Of a stretch of DNA of 64,000 bases, positions 35,564-46,230 are shown piece by piece. Origin of the DNA: Lingula anatina (Eukaryota; Brachiopoda; Lingulata; Lingulida; Lingulidae); assembly GCF_001039355.2 (NCBI RefSeq), contig NW_019774103.1, forward strand, positions 472,975-536,974, read 5' to 3'. The position numbers were made by a program, and so were the translations under genes. Numbering within the stretch: the stretch's first letter is position 1; each line of letters starts with the position of its first letter. The notes below the pieces were generated by a model, which saw only the letters and a list, made by a program, of their open reading frames with translations, was not told the origin of the DNA and searched no databases.

Positions 35564-36435
35564 TCTTAGAAAATAGAAACTTTCCACTGAAGAGAATAGT
35601 GAATTGGGGGACATTGGCTTCTCAAATGAAAACAGAGATAGTAAACCTGGCAGTAGTCACACTGTGATACTCCAGAGAGTAACTGAAACAACCTTACCTA
35701 CAATATCTGCAAGATGGAAGTAGCTTGAGAGATGGTGAAAAACTGAAAATTGTGTATTCATATATACACTGTGTAAATCATATACCTTCAAATTAGTCAT
35801 ATTATTGGTATTTAAATTGTATTTCTACACATTAATCATTTGTGTATTTATACAAAATGTCTTGTATGAAAAGATAATTTTATTTGATAATAATAAAATG
35901 TATATTTCTTGAATATAATGAATTGTTTTTAGTTACCCTTTGTATTTGTAGTATACACTCATTTAATCTCATTTTAAAGCATAGACTGGACAAACATTTG
36001 ATTCTAATATGTGAAACTTGATGTTTTAAAGTGCACCAAAATGATATTTTCATTTTGTTAGTATTTTCACAAACCTCGTCAATACAAAAGACTTAGACAA
36101 TGATAATGTAATATGTGTTAAAGGAGCTAGAACTCAAAAAGTTGAATATGGAGCAACAGTTACTTTGGCCAAGTCCTATATCTTTTAAATTGAACTTCAA
36201 AACTCCTATTTCTGCGTTGTAAATACTGAAAAATATGTAACAAACGTTTATTTATTTATTTTTTATTTATTTATTTATTTATTTATTATTATTATTATTA
36301 TTATTTTTTTTTTTTTTTTTGTATTCTGATGGAGGAACTGAGACATTTTGTAAGTGAAGTTAAACGGTAAATCGCTTTAGGTTAATACTCTTTTAATCGG
36401 CACTCATGAATTGCCCTTTCTCAAAAGCCGGCAAA
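35564..36435. other. SRP54 3' UTR and LSM5 upstream region, copy 1
   Basis: SRP54 3' UTR with AATAAA at 35892-35897 comes first. From about 35925 the sequence aligns with 39410 onwards. A TTTA/TTA/poly-T tract is at about 36241-36320. No further gene is seen. Confidence 0.6.
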
Positions 36436-36882
36436 ATGGCGATGACCAGTCCGACCCAGCTTCTTCCACTTGGTACGTTGTTTTCGCTGTAATAAACAAG
36501 TGTTTTTGCTCAAAGTATGATATTATGTAAAACTACTTTACAATTCATATGTTAATCCTAGTGGTTGGTGTTGTGTATTCAGAATAAATAGCAATATTAT
36601 AATATTAATGATGATTAAAAATGGTGTGCTTGTTCTCAACATGGCAACGTGAATTTTGACGTTTTGCCACTTTCAGCATTAGAGACTGTTGCAAAGTAAA
36701 GAGCTAGCATATACTATTCTACCTTGTTGTTATTCTCGTTTTTACGCAAAATAGCACTATTATCAGCTGCATGTTCCTTTTTACAGAGTTGGTGGACAAA
36801 TGCATCGGGTCCAGAATACATATTATCATGAAGAATGACAAAGAAGTGGTTGGCACTCTCTTAGGATTTGATGATTTTGTTA
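36436..36882 (+). CDS. LSM5: LSM5, partial duplicate (exons 1-2)
   Basis: Exon 1 is 36436-36472 and exon 2 is 36787-36882. Together they encode the first 44 residues ([20 protein letters not shown] through GFDDFV), identical to the complete gene at 39862. Exons 3-5 are not present on this side of the N at 37795, where LINE sequence intervenes. It is probably an allelic contig end. Confidence 0.8.
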
Positions 36883-36979
36883 GTATCCTTTTGTTGTGTG
36901 CCTGATGTAGGAAAGATATGTTTAATAAGTCGTGTGGTCTAATTTTTATGTTGTCATTATACACTGCCAAAAATAAGTT

Positions 36980-37324
36980 CAGGGGTAATCCTAGAGAGGG
37001 GTGAGAAACGTCCATTGTTCTTGTCAGTGAGGCTAACCAAATTCAGGGTATGTATGCACAGACAGAAAACCATGTATTAATTGTGGGAATGTTACTAATG
37101 AAGCCACTGGTAGTACTAGTTGATATCACTCTGTAGTCCTAAACAAGCACCTCGTTGACGAGTGAACAGTTGTCAAAAACAAAAGACACAGGTGTGGTAG
37201 ATCGACAACTGTTCATGCGTGCTGCAAAGACCAAGCCTAATTGCCCCTCAAGGTCACAAACCAATATCCGGTGTTGACGGTTAGGCTCACCATAATCATA
37301 TTAGTTGCGCTTTTCCACCCCCTG
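36980..37324. mobile_element. CAGGGG...CCCCTG MITE, 345 bp, with target duplication
   Basis: Starts CAGGGG and ends CCCCTG, flanked on both sides by ATAAGTT (36973-36979 and 37325-37331). The second copy of this intron has a single ATAAGTT at 40395-40401 and no insert, so this is a direct empty/filled pair. Sub-terminal inverted repeats GTGAGGCTAACC / GGTTAGGCTCAC differ by one base. No coding capacity. CAGGG ends suggest hAT, although that family usually makes 8-bp duplications. Confidence 0.85.
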
Positions 37325-37495
37325 ATAAGTTATTGTCAGGCAGACATATACTGGTAGCTGACATGAACATGTAGAATTGTCAATCCTCAAGCTGTTAGGA
37401 CCAGTGAAATTCTTTTTACTGATGTTTAAAAGGCACTCATCATCATTTTATGGAATTAAACTGGGTGTTGAATCCACAACTAAGCCACTGTACCA

Positions 37496-37794
37496 AGCAA
37501 ATTGTATTTTAAACTTTTGGATGATCTTAATTTTCCACCAGCACTCTGCGCTTGGATTTTAGATTTTCTTTTAAACAGAAAACAGTCAGTAAAAGTCGGT
37601 TTTAACTTCTCGGACACTATAGTTTTAAACACTGGCACACCCCAGGGCTGCGTCTTATCACCTTGTTTATATACGTTATTCACCCACGACTGTGTGGCGA
37701 GGGAGGAAAATACATTTTTAATGAAGTTTGCCGATGACACAACTTTAGTCGGCTTGATACACCATAATGATGAGATGTCATACAGGCAGTCAGT
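37496..37794 (+). mobile_element. LINE reverse-transcriptase fragment (plus strand)
   Basis: The frame encodes part of a non-LTR reverse transcriptase: a WILDFLLNRKQ helix, the GTPQGCVLSP motif, and FADDTTLVGL, the catalytic xADD box of jockey/Rex-type elements. It is cut by the N at 37795. In the matching LSM5 copy, sequence diverges at the same point (near 40562), so this LINE insertion is specific to one copy. Confidence 0.85.
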
Positions 37795-37795
37795 N

Positions 37796-39060
37796 AAGGA
37801 TGCTAGGTGAGATTTAAAGGCCGAACTATAAGAGATTTGGATAAGCGGTTTTATTATGGAAGAGAGTGCGGTCATGGATATTTTAAAAGGGTCCTCCCAA
37901 ATGTCAGGGCGTCCAATGAGCGCCAGTGTATTTTTAATGCCGGTTGACCAGGTTGAGGTTTTAAGTCTGTTTAAATTTTCATTTTCATGAAGTGCATGAG
38001 TAACTAAGGAGGTGGTGTCATGGTGCTTTTTATATTGGAGGCTGTGCCAGTATTTGAGGGCCAGTGTGTGGGCAGTGGTCAGTATTGGGAAGCTGCCCAG
38101 TTCTCCGCGGACAGCATGTGAGGGAGATTTTCGGTTAACACCTAGGATAGTTTTGCAGGCCTTGAGATGTAAGGTTTCAATGGAAAGTTTGTCACAAATT
38201 AGGAAGTAGCTGTCTTTACTTGAGTTTTTGACAAAGTATGGTGCCCAAACTTCAGAGCCATAGGTAAGAATGGGAGCTATGAGTGAGTCAAAAAGTTTCA
38301 TGGAAATGGGCACTGGGCTGGTAAATAATTTATTGCGGATTTTGAAAAATGCTTTCCCCCCTTTTGATTTGAGTATTTCAAGGGATTTGGTGAAACTTCC
38401 GGATGGAGTAAAGACAAGTCCTAAATAGCAGTATTCACTACAGATTTCTAGAGGTATATCGCCAAACTTGAAAATTTGTTTCTGGATTTTGTGGCCAGAT
38501 TTATTGAATATCATGACTTTTGTTTTAGTGATATTCACTAGTAGCTTCCATTTTTTGCAGTAGGCCTGAAGTTGATTTATTGCGGTTTGTAAACCTGCAC
38601 TGCTTTCCGACATAATTACTAGATCGTCTGCATATAATAGGCAATTTAATTTTTGATTATTCAGAGACACTGGGTCACATCTGTCGTTAAAAATTGAGGG
38701 CAGGTCACTTATGAAGAGATTAAAGAGGAGTGGACTGAGATTACAGCCTTGCTTAACACCAACAGAGGACGAGAGACTATTTGTTATGCTATTTCTGCAT
38801 TTGACGGCAAAACGCACAGATGAGTACATATTACGAAGGGTTCTTAGAAAGTTCCCATTGATGCCTGCCCTTGTCAGTTTGTAGAACAGGGCGTTTCGCC
38901 ACACGGTATCGAAAGCAGAGGAAAAGTCAACAAAGCAAACAAAGAGGTTGGATTTAGAGGCCCTTTTAACATATTTGTCTATGAAATCTAAGCTACGGTA
39001 TGCAGCACATTCAGGGCGTTCTACCTCAAAATGTACGCAGCCGCTTTGATTGGAATTTAC
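37796..39060 (-). mobile_element. LINE reverse-transcriptase fragment (minus strand)
   Basis: Read on the minus strand, an open frame runs from about 39060 to the N. It includes FVDFSSAFDTVW, GVKQGCNLSPLLFNLFISD, the catalytic LLYADDLVIMS box, and the downstream thumb/connection region (KVMIFNKSG, LTYGSEVWAP). This is a different non-LTR family from the plus-strand fragment. It lacks an endonuclease domain in the visible part and is truncated at 37795. Confidence 0.85.
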
Positions 39061-39409
39061 AACACTTATTCTTTACATGATATAGCACCTACTGCATAAT
39101 TTGTGAGCTTTAGCTGTCATACATTTTCTAGTGCCAAATCAAATTGGAGAAGGAGCTATTCCGACGATTTCTTGAAGGGCAAGTCTATGAACGTGCTACA
39201 GTTGTCGTATGGAATCATAGTCGACAAACGTTGTTGAAAATCTGTATCGATCATACAGAGTTACATACAAGTTGATAATGTGTGTTTATCTTATAGATAA
39301 CTGTTTTATTCCCTCAAATTGATAAAACAGACCGAAGTGTCGTTAGAGACGATTGACGATGCGCTGAAATTGCGCAAATCGTCAAATTACGTAACGACCG
39401 ATCTACCTT

Positions 39410-40562
39410 AATCTCATTTTAAAGCATATACTGGACAAACATTTGATTCTAATATGTGAAATTTGATGTTTTAAAGTGCACCAAAATGATATTTTCATTT
39501 TGATAGTATTTTCACAAAAATTTTTTAATACAAAAGACTTAGACAATGATAATATAATATGTGTTAAAGGAGCTAGAACTCAAAAAGTTGAATATGGAGC
39601 AACAGTTACTTTGGCCAAGTCTTATATCTTTTAAATTGAACTTCAAAACTCTTATTTCTGCGTTGTAAATACTGAAAAATATGTAACAAACGTTTTTTAT
39701 TTATTTATTATTATTATTATTATTATTTTTATTTTTTTTTTTTTTTTTTTTGTATTCTGATGGAGGAACTGAAACATTTTGTAAGTTAAACGGTAAATCG
39801 CTTTAGGTTAATACTCTTTTAATCGGCACTCATGAATTGCCCTTTTTCAAAAGCCGGCAAAATGGCGATGACCAGTCCGACCCAGCTTCTTCCACTTGGT
39901 ACGTTGTTTTCGCTGTAATAAACAAGTGTTTTTGCTTAAAGTATGATATTATGTAAAACTACATTACAATGCTTTTGTTAATCCTAGTGGTTGGTGTTGT
40001 GTATTCAGAATAAATAGCAATAATATTAATGATTATTAAAAATGGTGTGCTTGTTCTCAACATGGCAACGTGAATTTTGACGTTTTGCCACTTTCAGTAT
40101 TAGAGACTGTTGCAAAGTAAAGAGCTAGCATATACTATTCTACCTTGTTGTTATTCTCGTTTTTACGCAAAATAGCACTATTATCAGCTGCCTGTTCCTT
40201 TTTACAGAGTTGGTGGACAAATGCATCGGGTCCAGAATACATATTATCATGAAGAATGACAAAGAAGTGGTTGGCACTCTCTTAGGATTTGATGATTTTG
40301 TTAGTATCCTTTTGTTGTGTGCCTGATGTAGGAAAGATATGTTTAATAAGTCGTGTGGTTCTAATTTTTATGTTGTCATTATACACTGCCAAAAATAAGT
40401 TATTGTCAGGCAGACATATACTGGTAGCTGACATGAACATGTAGAATTGTCAATCCTCAAGCTGTTAGGACCAGTGAAATTCTTTTTACTGATGTTTAAA
40501 AGGCACTCGTCATCATTTTATGGAATTAAACTGGGTGTTGAATCCACAACTAAGCCACTGTC
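39410..40562. repeat. LSM5 5' block, copy 2
   Basis: Second copy of 35925-37495, lacking the 345-bp insertion. A TTTA/TTA/poly-T tract is at about 39693-39751. It runs on into the remaining LSM5 exons. Confidence 0.85.
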
Positions 40563-41398
40563 AACAGATGTTGTTTGAAGATCTCTCCAGTCAAGGTCCT
40601 ATTTAATACATAAATGAGCTTAAAGCAGTCAGTGAATCAAAAATCTGAACTGAAGTTGAAATTCTTTTACCGCTAGACTTCCTCATTTACAGGAAAACAA
40701 GCTAAATCAATAATGCTGTAAACATTTCTACATAGGAAATTTTGTTTAATTAATTTAATATATGTTTCTCATAAAAGAAAAAGAATTTTCCTTAAGTACA
40801 CCATCAGATATGGTATTGGAAGATGTTATTGAATTGTGAGTATAATTGTGCTGGTTAAAATGGTAATTTAAAAGTGTTCTGTTTTTAATTCAGTGAAACT
40901 CTGAATTTTAACAATTATTCTCTAATACTTTAATTTTAATGTGTTGAAAGAAGATTTTAGAAAAAATCTAAATTATACAAGATCGTGGATCAAAAGATCA
41001 GGATCTTTTTTGAGAAATTTCATCTTTAATATTTTTACCAGTTGGGTTTTGTAAATTTTTAAAATATTATTTTCATTTAGTGAAAGCACTCCAGAGGGTA
41101 GAAGAGTTACTAAACTTGATCAGATCCTACTAAATGGAAACAACATCACAATGGTAGGTATACATCTGATATATAGATATATATGCTGCTCGTGCCATGT
41201 ACCTGAAGAGTGATAAAGTGCCAGAAAGTATGATGTATTTTTCATTAGATTCAGCAGAAATAGAAATTTGCCAACCACTGGTGAGGGTTCTTTTTTGGAG
41301 GTTTGAGGCATTTTAATCTACTTGAAAGATTAATTATTTATTTCTTTGTGTTTTCCTTATTACAGCTTGTGCCTGGAGGAGAAGGTCCTGAAGTATGA
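39862..41398 (+). CDS. LSM5: U6 snRNA-associated Sm-like protein LSm5, complete
   Basis: Exons 39862-39898, 40208-40303, 40808-40835, 41081-41153 and 41366-41398 (267 nt) give 88 residues, close to the 91 of human LSM5. The protein is a subunit of the LSm2-8 ring that binds the 3' end of U6 snRNA and of the cytoplasmic LSm1-7 mRNA-decay ring. Sm1 ([28 protein letters not shown], residues about 19-46) and Sm2 ([17 protein letters not shown], about 67-83) are both clear. Exon 3 is only 28 nt. Exon 2 ends GTTA/GTATCC, so the donor is two codon positions beyond a tempting GTTAGT. Poly(A) signal AATAAA is at 41764-41769. Confidence 0.97.
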
Positions 41399-42743
41399 AA
41401 TCTGTTATAAAAGCGGAAGAAAGGATCATAATGTTAAAAACAAATGAACAAACATTGACAAAAGCAAGTTACCTGACCATCTGAAAGAAGAACAGTTATT
41501 GATGGCATAACAGAAAATGTTCTGTTACAATTTTTCTCAGATGTTCATATTTGACAGATGCTGATATGGTCACATTTGTTGAAGAGAGTTTTTTCTTTGG
41601 TTTACATACATTTAGACTAAAATCATGTCAGTCTTAAATAAGATAAGATTTTTTTTTTTTTTTTTTTGTAAAACATTTTGCCGTCTCCTTCATTTTTTGG
41701 TTGACAATATCAAAGTGTATTATGAGTGGATTTGTAGTACAATTTTATATCTTTTTAATGAAAAATAAATACCAGTCTTCTTAGAATCATTTCTTTGTCA
41801 TTTTGTTGGTTATTTAGTGTGTAATTCATGCCACAACATTATCAGTTTCAATTTTTTATGTATTGTACATTGCACTTCACATGAGGTGGATGCTCCAAAA
41901 TGATAAATACTAAATTGTGCTACTGTGTAATCAGATGAAAATATCGTAGATCAATCTCTAAAACTGAACGACTGCCGAGTGCAAACAAAGCACACCAATG
42001 AGATCTGCTGCTGACTCGATCTATTTATTTTTTTCACTTTTCTAGAAAGTTAAGATTTGAAATCCCTACAAAATACAAACATACGTCATGGTTAAGTTGA
42101 CTTCTTTTTACAATGAAAAATGATAAGTAAATAGTGACTAAATAAAGAAATGGTATGAAATGAAACTCCTATGCATTCAAGCCTCCACGCCAAAAAGAGC
42201 AAATTTTATAAACAATATCGCCGCCATCTTTCCATACAAGCCGGTGTCTCAAAATGTAAGTTAAAATCTCTTTGAATCCTCTGATTTTATTGACCATCGA
42301 TGCAATATTGAGAAGTATTTTTTTCATCAAATAAATATGCATGCCATTCATTTATGTTTATATGTTTGAGTACTTGCTAGAGCTTAAAATATTAACGTTG
42401 GGGTAACTCGTACGACTTGCAAACGTAAATTATTTTCATCTGGGTCTGGAAATAAAACGAATCAAGTTCCTTATGTTTAATTTTATAAACTTTGGAGCTG
42501 TTTAGAAAAATAATGTAGTTTTGAGCATACCCTTCATCTAATCCCTTACATTAGGACCCTGGTTTTTACATGCAGTGAGACTCAAAACTTCTAGTAGAAC
42601 ATGCACCCAGTCAGTAAATAAACTCGTTTACTTTTATAGTAGTTGAACCTATCAAAGTCACTATACAAATGAATGTGGAAAATATAGAAAATTAATTGTT
42701 TAGGTTTTGCTGACATGCTACAGAAATACAAGATATTTGTTTT

Positions 42744-42841
42744 GTTTACAAATAAAATATTCTGACTAGGGTAGCTGTTTACAAATAAAATATTCTGACT
42801 AGGGTAGCTGCTACCCTAGTCAGAATATTTTATTTGTAAAC
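42744..42841. repeat. 33-bp unit as tandem plus inverted repeat
   Basis: A 33-base unit starting GTTTACAAATAAAATATTCT occurs twice head-to-tail (42744-42776, 42777-42809) and is followed at once by its reverse complement, ending at 42841. The last two units form a hairpin with a single unpaired base. Confidence 0.9.
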
Positions 42842-42872
42842 AAACTAGCTGATCATTTGTTTGTAGTGAATG

Positions 42873-42874
<2 letters not shown>

Positions 42875-42939
<65 letters not shown>
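42875..42939. repeat. (TA)n microsatellite
   Basis: About 65 bases of alternating T and A. Confidence 0.95.
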
Positions 42940-42941
<2 letters not shown>

Positions 42942-43088
42942 TTCACATTGTCTTGACTTGCATGCTGGGGCAACTTATTGATCAATGCTGACAAGGGTAT
43001 TGGGTTTTTCAAAAATATTCCACTGTAAAGTACAGTCTGTGCAAGGATTAAATTGAGTATTCCACTTGCAAAATATTTTGCTTGTTAA

Positions 43089-43230
43089 GGGGGCGTCTAG
43101 ATAATCCTAAGGTTCATTGGTCCGAAAAATCATAGCATTTTCTTCAGTTTTTTAATCAAGTGTTCATTGGTACAAAAGTTCTATACTAAACTTTTGGACC
43201 AATGAACCTTGGGACCATTGCTACGGCCCC
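43089..43230. mobile_element. GGTTCATTGGTCCGAA-family MITE, copy 1 (142 bp)
   Basis: Starts GGGGGCGTCTAGATAATCC and ends CTACGGCCCC, with internal GGTTCATTGGTCCGAA in both orientations. It matches the better-preserved element at 50843-51017. Target duplication is not recognisable here. Confidence 0.7.
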
Positions 43231-43854
43231 GTTCTTTAAAAGGTAGAAATGGATCGATATATGGATATCTAGGTATGCAAAGCAAACCTCTCTACTGTGA
43301 GATCACATTTGTGTTTCATGTCATAAAAGCTTTTTCAGAATGATATTTTATTGAACTTTCTGGTGATCAGAATGGTCCATAGATAATCAGTCTTGTTACA
43401 AAGAGTACTTGAAACAATCTTAAATAGTTTGCCAGAATATATATGTGTATATTTATATTTACTGTGCATTATCATTGCAGCTTCTGTTCTTGTACTGTAG
43501 TCCAACCTTTACAGTTTAAATTACTTAATAAAGGGAACCGGAGAAGATCAGCATTGGTCAGAATTGTGCCGGAAGTGACGTGCAGTGGTGTTAGAAACGA
43601 AGCTGAGTGGTCATTTTAACATAGAGGTGAACGGCAGTGAAGACGGGTTGTCGGAGGAAAAAGAAGTTTTCTAAACAACATGGTAAGATAACACTTTTTC
43701 TTTACGCATTTTGGGCNATTGGGGTCTTTACTATAGGTATGTCTAGTTCTGTCACTGTGGTAGTTGCTCCACAACCGCATTGTGGAATCCTTGAAAATGG
43801 TGACCTCCAAGTGTGTGTGTAGTGTATATTTATTTATTATAATTTGCAATATAG

Positions 43855-46230
43855 GGTTCGAAGCCGCAGTGCAAGCAGAGAAAAAAGTGCTAGTGCAAAA
43901 AAGACAGGGGAGCGAGGACGCACAAAAGAAAAGGAAAAAGATAAGAAAACTAAAGGTGGTAACAGCAGTGGTGACAGGTAAGTTATGTAATCGGTTACTT
44001 GGTATTGCTGTAATTTTTTTTCCCAATTTGTATGGTTGGTTGCAGTAATTGATTGTTTAGTTGAAGAACCAATGATTTATAAAATTCATTTATCCATCTT
44101 ATTAAGTCAACTTTTATAAAATCATAAAAATGCGAAAGACATACATTAGACAGTACCAGTTTTAAAAGAAGATAATTAACCAAGCAGGCCCAGCACTTAG
44201 TTCCAAATTATTACCAATGGGTATCATGTATTATACAGTTCCAGTAGTAGCAGTTCCAGATCTAGGTCAAGGTCAAGCAGTTCCAGTTCTAGTTCTGGCA
44301 GTAGTTCTGGTAGTTCAAGAAGCTCTAGTTCAGACAGCAGTAGTTCCAGTGGATCTTCCAGCTCCAGAGATAGAGGAACCAGACGCAGAACAAAGTAAGA
44401 GATATTACATTTCAGATATGTTGTCGTAAACACCAGTACCTGCATCTGGCTTTGATGATGATGATGTACATTATAAGAACACTCCAAATTAGTTCAACCA
44501 GCTGATTGATGTAATCTTCTTAAAGATACATTTGAACTGAGAATGGATTCCCAGTAGACATATAAGGCACTTCAACTAATTTCTTATATGACTCAAATAA
44601 AGTTGACGTGCCAAATGAATTAATCACTCAGTCAGCCTTAAAAGAGCTTTCAAACTTATTATCTTTCTCGGTTATTAATAGCGCAGAAAGTAAGCAGAAA
44701 ATACCCATTCTAATTATATGAAACACTAACCTTAAATATTTCTGTAAGTTATACTATTTGAAACTATATGTTGACATTTGGCTGACTTTTGTGCCAAAAA
44801 ATTGACTTAAAATGCACCTTTATATGCTGACAGAGAAATATAGTAATAAAATTATTTTTAAAAAATGAAAACATTTTACATACATTAAGATGTTTTCATT
44901 TTTTAAAAATAATTTCATTACTATATTTCTCTGTCTCTGCATATAAGGGGAATTTTGCTCAAAAGGCTGTCAAAGGCAACCTCTCCCCCTCTCTCCAAAC
45001 ATAAACCTGTTTTAATGGAAAATACTTATATTCTCTTAGGGTATAAAATGTATTGTGCTACTAAGTGCTAAAATGAAGTGTTAAGGAAGGTGTAGACTAT
45101 TTCACTTCTTAAATATGAATACTTGTCTAATGGTGAAATATGAATTTGATTATGTATAGTGATTGCTTTTAATATTGCAGGGCAGCAAAACCAAAGTCCA
45201 AGTCCAGATCACGATCACCTGTCCGGAGAAAGAAAAGAAGCCCAACCCCCAAACCATCCAAAGTGCACATAGGTCGTCTGACACGAAATGTGAACAAGGA
45301 CCACATTCAAGAAATCTTTTCTGTGTATGGAACAATCAAGAGCCTTGAGATGCCCAATGACAGACTACATGGCAATATTTCCAGAGGTTTTGCATATGTA
45401 GAATATGAAAAACCCGAAGAGGCAGAAAAAGCTATAAAACACATGGATGGAGGTATGTCCCCCTTCCCCACACACCCCCATTTTTTATAATGCTTTATGT
45501 AGTGTGATAATATTAGATTTGTGCTAAAGATATTGTATTATAAATGAAAGGACCTCATTTGCATCCAAAGTCATAACTAAAGTTTTAAACAGTGGTTCAC
45601 CATATGTCATAACTAAGATATGTGAGCAGTCTAATGATTTGTGGGTTTTTTAAATGTTATATCTAAGATATGTGAGCAATCTAATGATTTGTGGGGTTTT
45701 TAAAGGTTATATCTAAGATATGTGAGCAATCTAATGATTTGTGGATTTTTTAAGGCTCCGCGTGGTTTCATTGTTATTGTTGTTAATCTTAAAAAATTAT
45801 TTCATTTTGTATGCAGTCATGTCATAATTTGTAACCTCAATATGCAGGTCAGATTGATGGCCAGGAAGTGACAGCGGCAACCGTTTTAGCTCCCAGACAG
45901 CCCAGGATGCCACCACGGAGAAGTCCTCCCAGGAGAGGCCCCCCACCAAGGTGGAGGCAATCACCACCCAGGTTTAGGAGGAGGTATGTATCCAGGCCTG
46001 CTAAATATTAGAGTCAAAAAATGGAGATTTTGAGTTCATATTTTTTCAGATATAAAGGCTGTGCTGTGATGAGAAATCTGAATGTACAGAATTATCTTAA
46101 AATTGTATCTTTCAGGTCACCACCTCCAAGAAGACGCACACCTCCAAGACGGTCACGTTCTAAATCAAGGTCAAGATCACCAGCCAGACGAAGAAGACAC
46201 AGCAGATCTAGTTCCAGTGAATCAAGATAA
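43855..46230 (+). CDS. RNPS1: RNA-binding protein with serine-rich domain 1 (5' end unresolved)
   Basis: Coding exons 43855-43977, 44239-44394, 45181-45452, 45848-45983 and 46116-46230 join in frame. RNPS1 is a splicing activator and peripheral exon-junction-complex (ASAP/PSAP) protein. Exon order gives a Lys/Arg/Ser-rich start, a long Ser/Arg run (SSSSSRSRSRSSSSSSS), then the RRM. The RRM has KVHIGRLTRN (RNP2) and RGFAYVEYEK (RNP1), an unmistakable RNPS1 match. A proline/arginine-rich tail and a C-terminal SR segment end in SSSSESR. The first listed exon needs two bases from an upstream exon. An ATG directly before a donor at 43680-43682 leaves phase 0 and does not fit, and an N at 43717 may hide an exon. 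AATAAA is at 46233-46238 and ATTAAA at 46564-46569. Confidence 0.93.
44829..44935. repeat. Inverted repeat in RNPS1 intron
   Basis: 44-base arms (44829-44872 and 44892-44935; outer end GACAGAGAAATATAGTAAT) are separated by 19 bases. They have very few mismatches, and weaker pairing extends outward to about 44775-44985. This looks like a foldback MITE with no coding capacity. Confidence 0.8.
45609..45763. repeat. Three tandem ~52-bp units in RNPS1 intron
   Basis: Units share AAGATATGTGAGCAATCTAA and TGATTTGTGG followed by a T run, repeated three times head-to-tail, starting near 45609, 45659 and 45712. Confidence 0.85.

Larger units (their letters stand above)
35925..37495. repeat. LSM5 5' block, copy 1
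   Basis: Collinear with about 39410-40560. It covers the LSM5 upstream region, exons 1-2 and part of intron 2. It differs by substitutions and by the 345-bp insertion at 36980-37324. An N lies downstream at 37795. Confidence 0.85.
41399..43600. other. LSM5 3' UTR and intergenic region with repeats
   Basis: LSM5 3' UTR to about 41790, then intergenic sequence. It holds a 33-bp direct-plus-inverted repeat (42744-42841), a (TA)n tract and a short MITE (43089-43230). No gene is supported; the ORFs here are short and without features. Confidence 0.5.

Noticed and set aside
37480-37794. C-terminal part of the 474-codon minus-strand RT frame
   Set aside because: It reads across the N into the antisense of the other LINE, so it is a chimera of the assembly.
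40301-40306. GTTAGT as the LSM5 exon 2 donor
   Set aside because: Using it breaks the Sm1 motif; ending at GTTA before GTATCC restores DDFVNMVLED in frame.
43764-44429. Alternative plus-strand frames across RNPS1 exons 2-3
   Set aside because: They are out-of-frame shadows of the Ser/Arg frame, which alone keeps phase into the RRM exon.
45609-45763. CRISPR-like array
   Set aside because: Three adjacent tandem units without spacers in an animal intron: a minisatellite.
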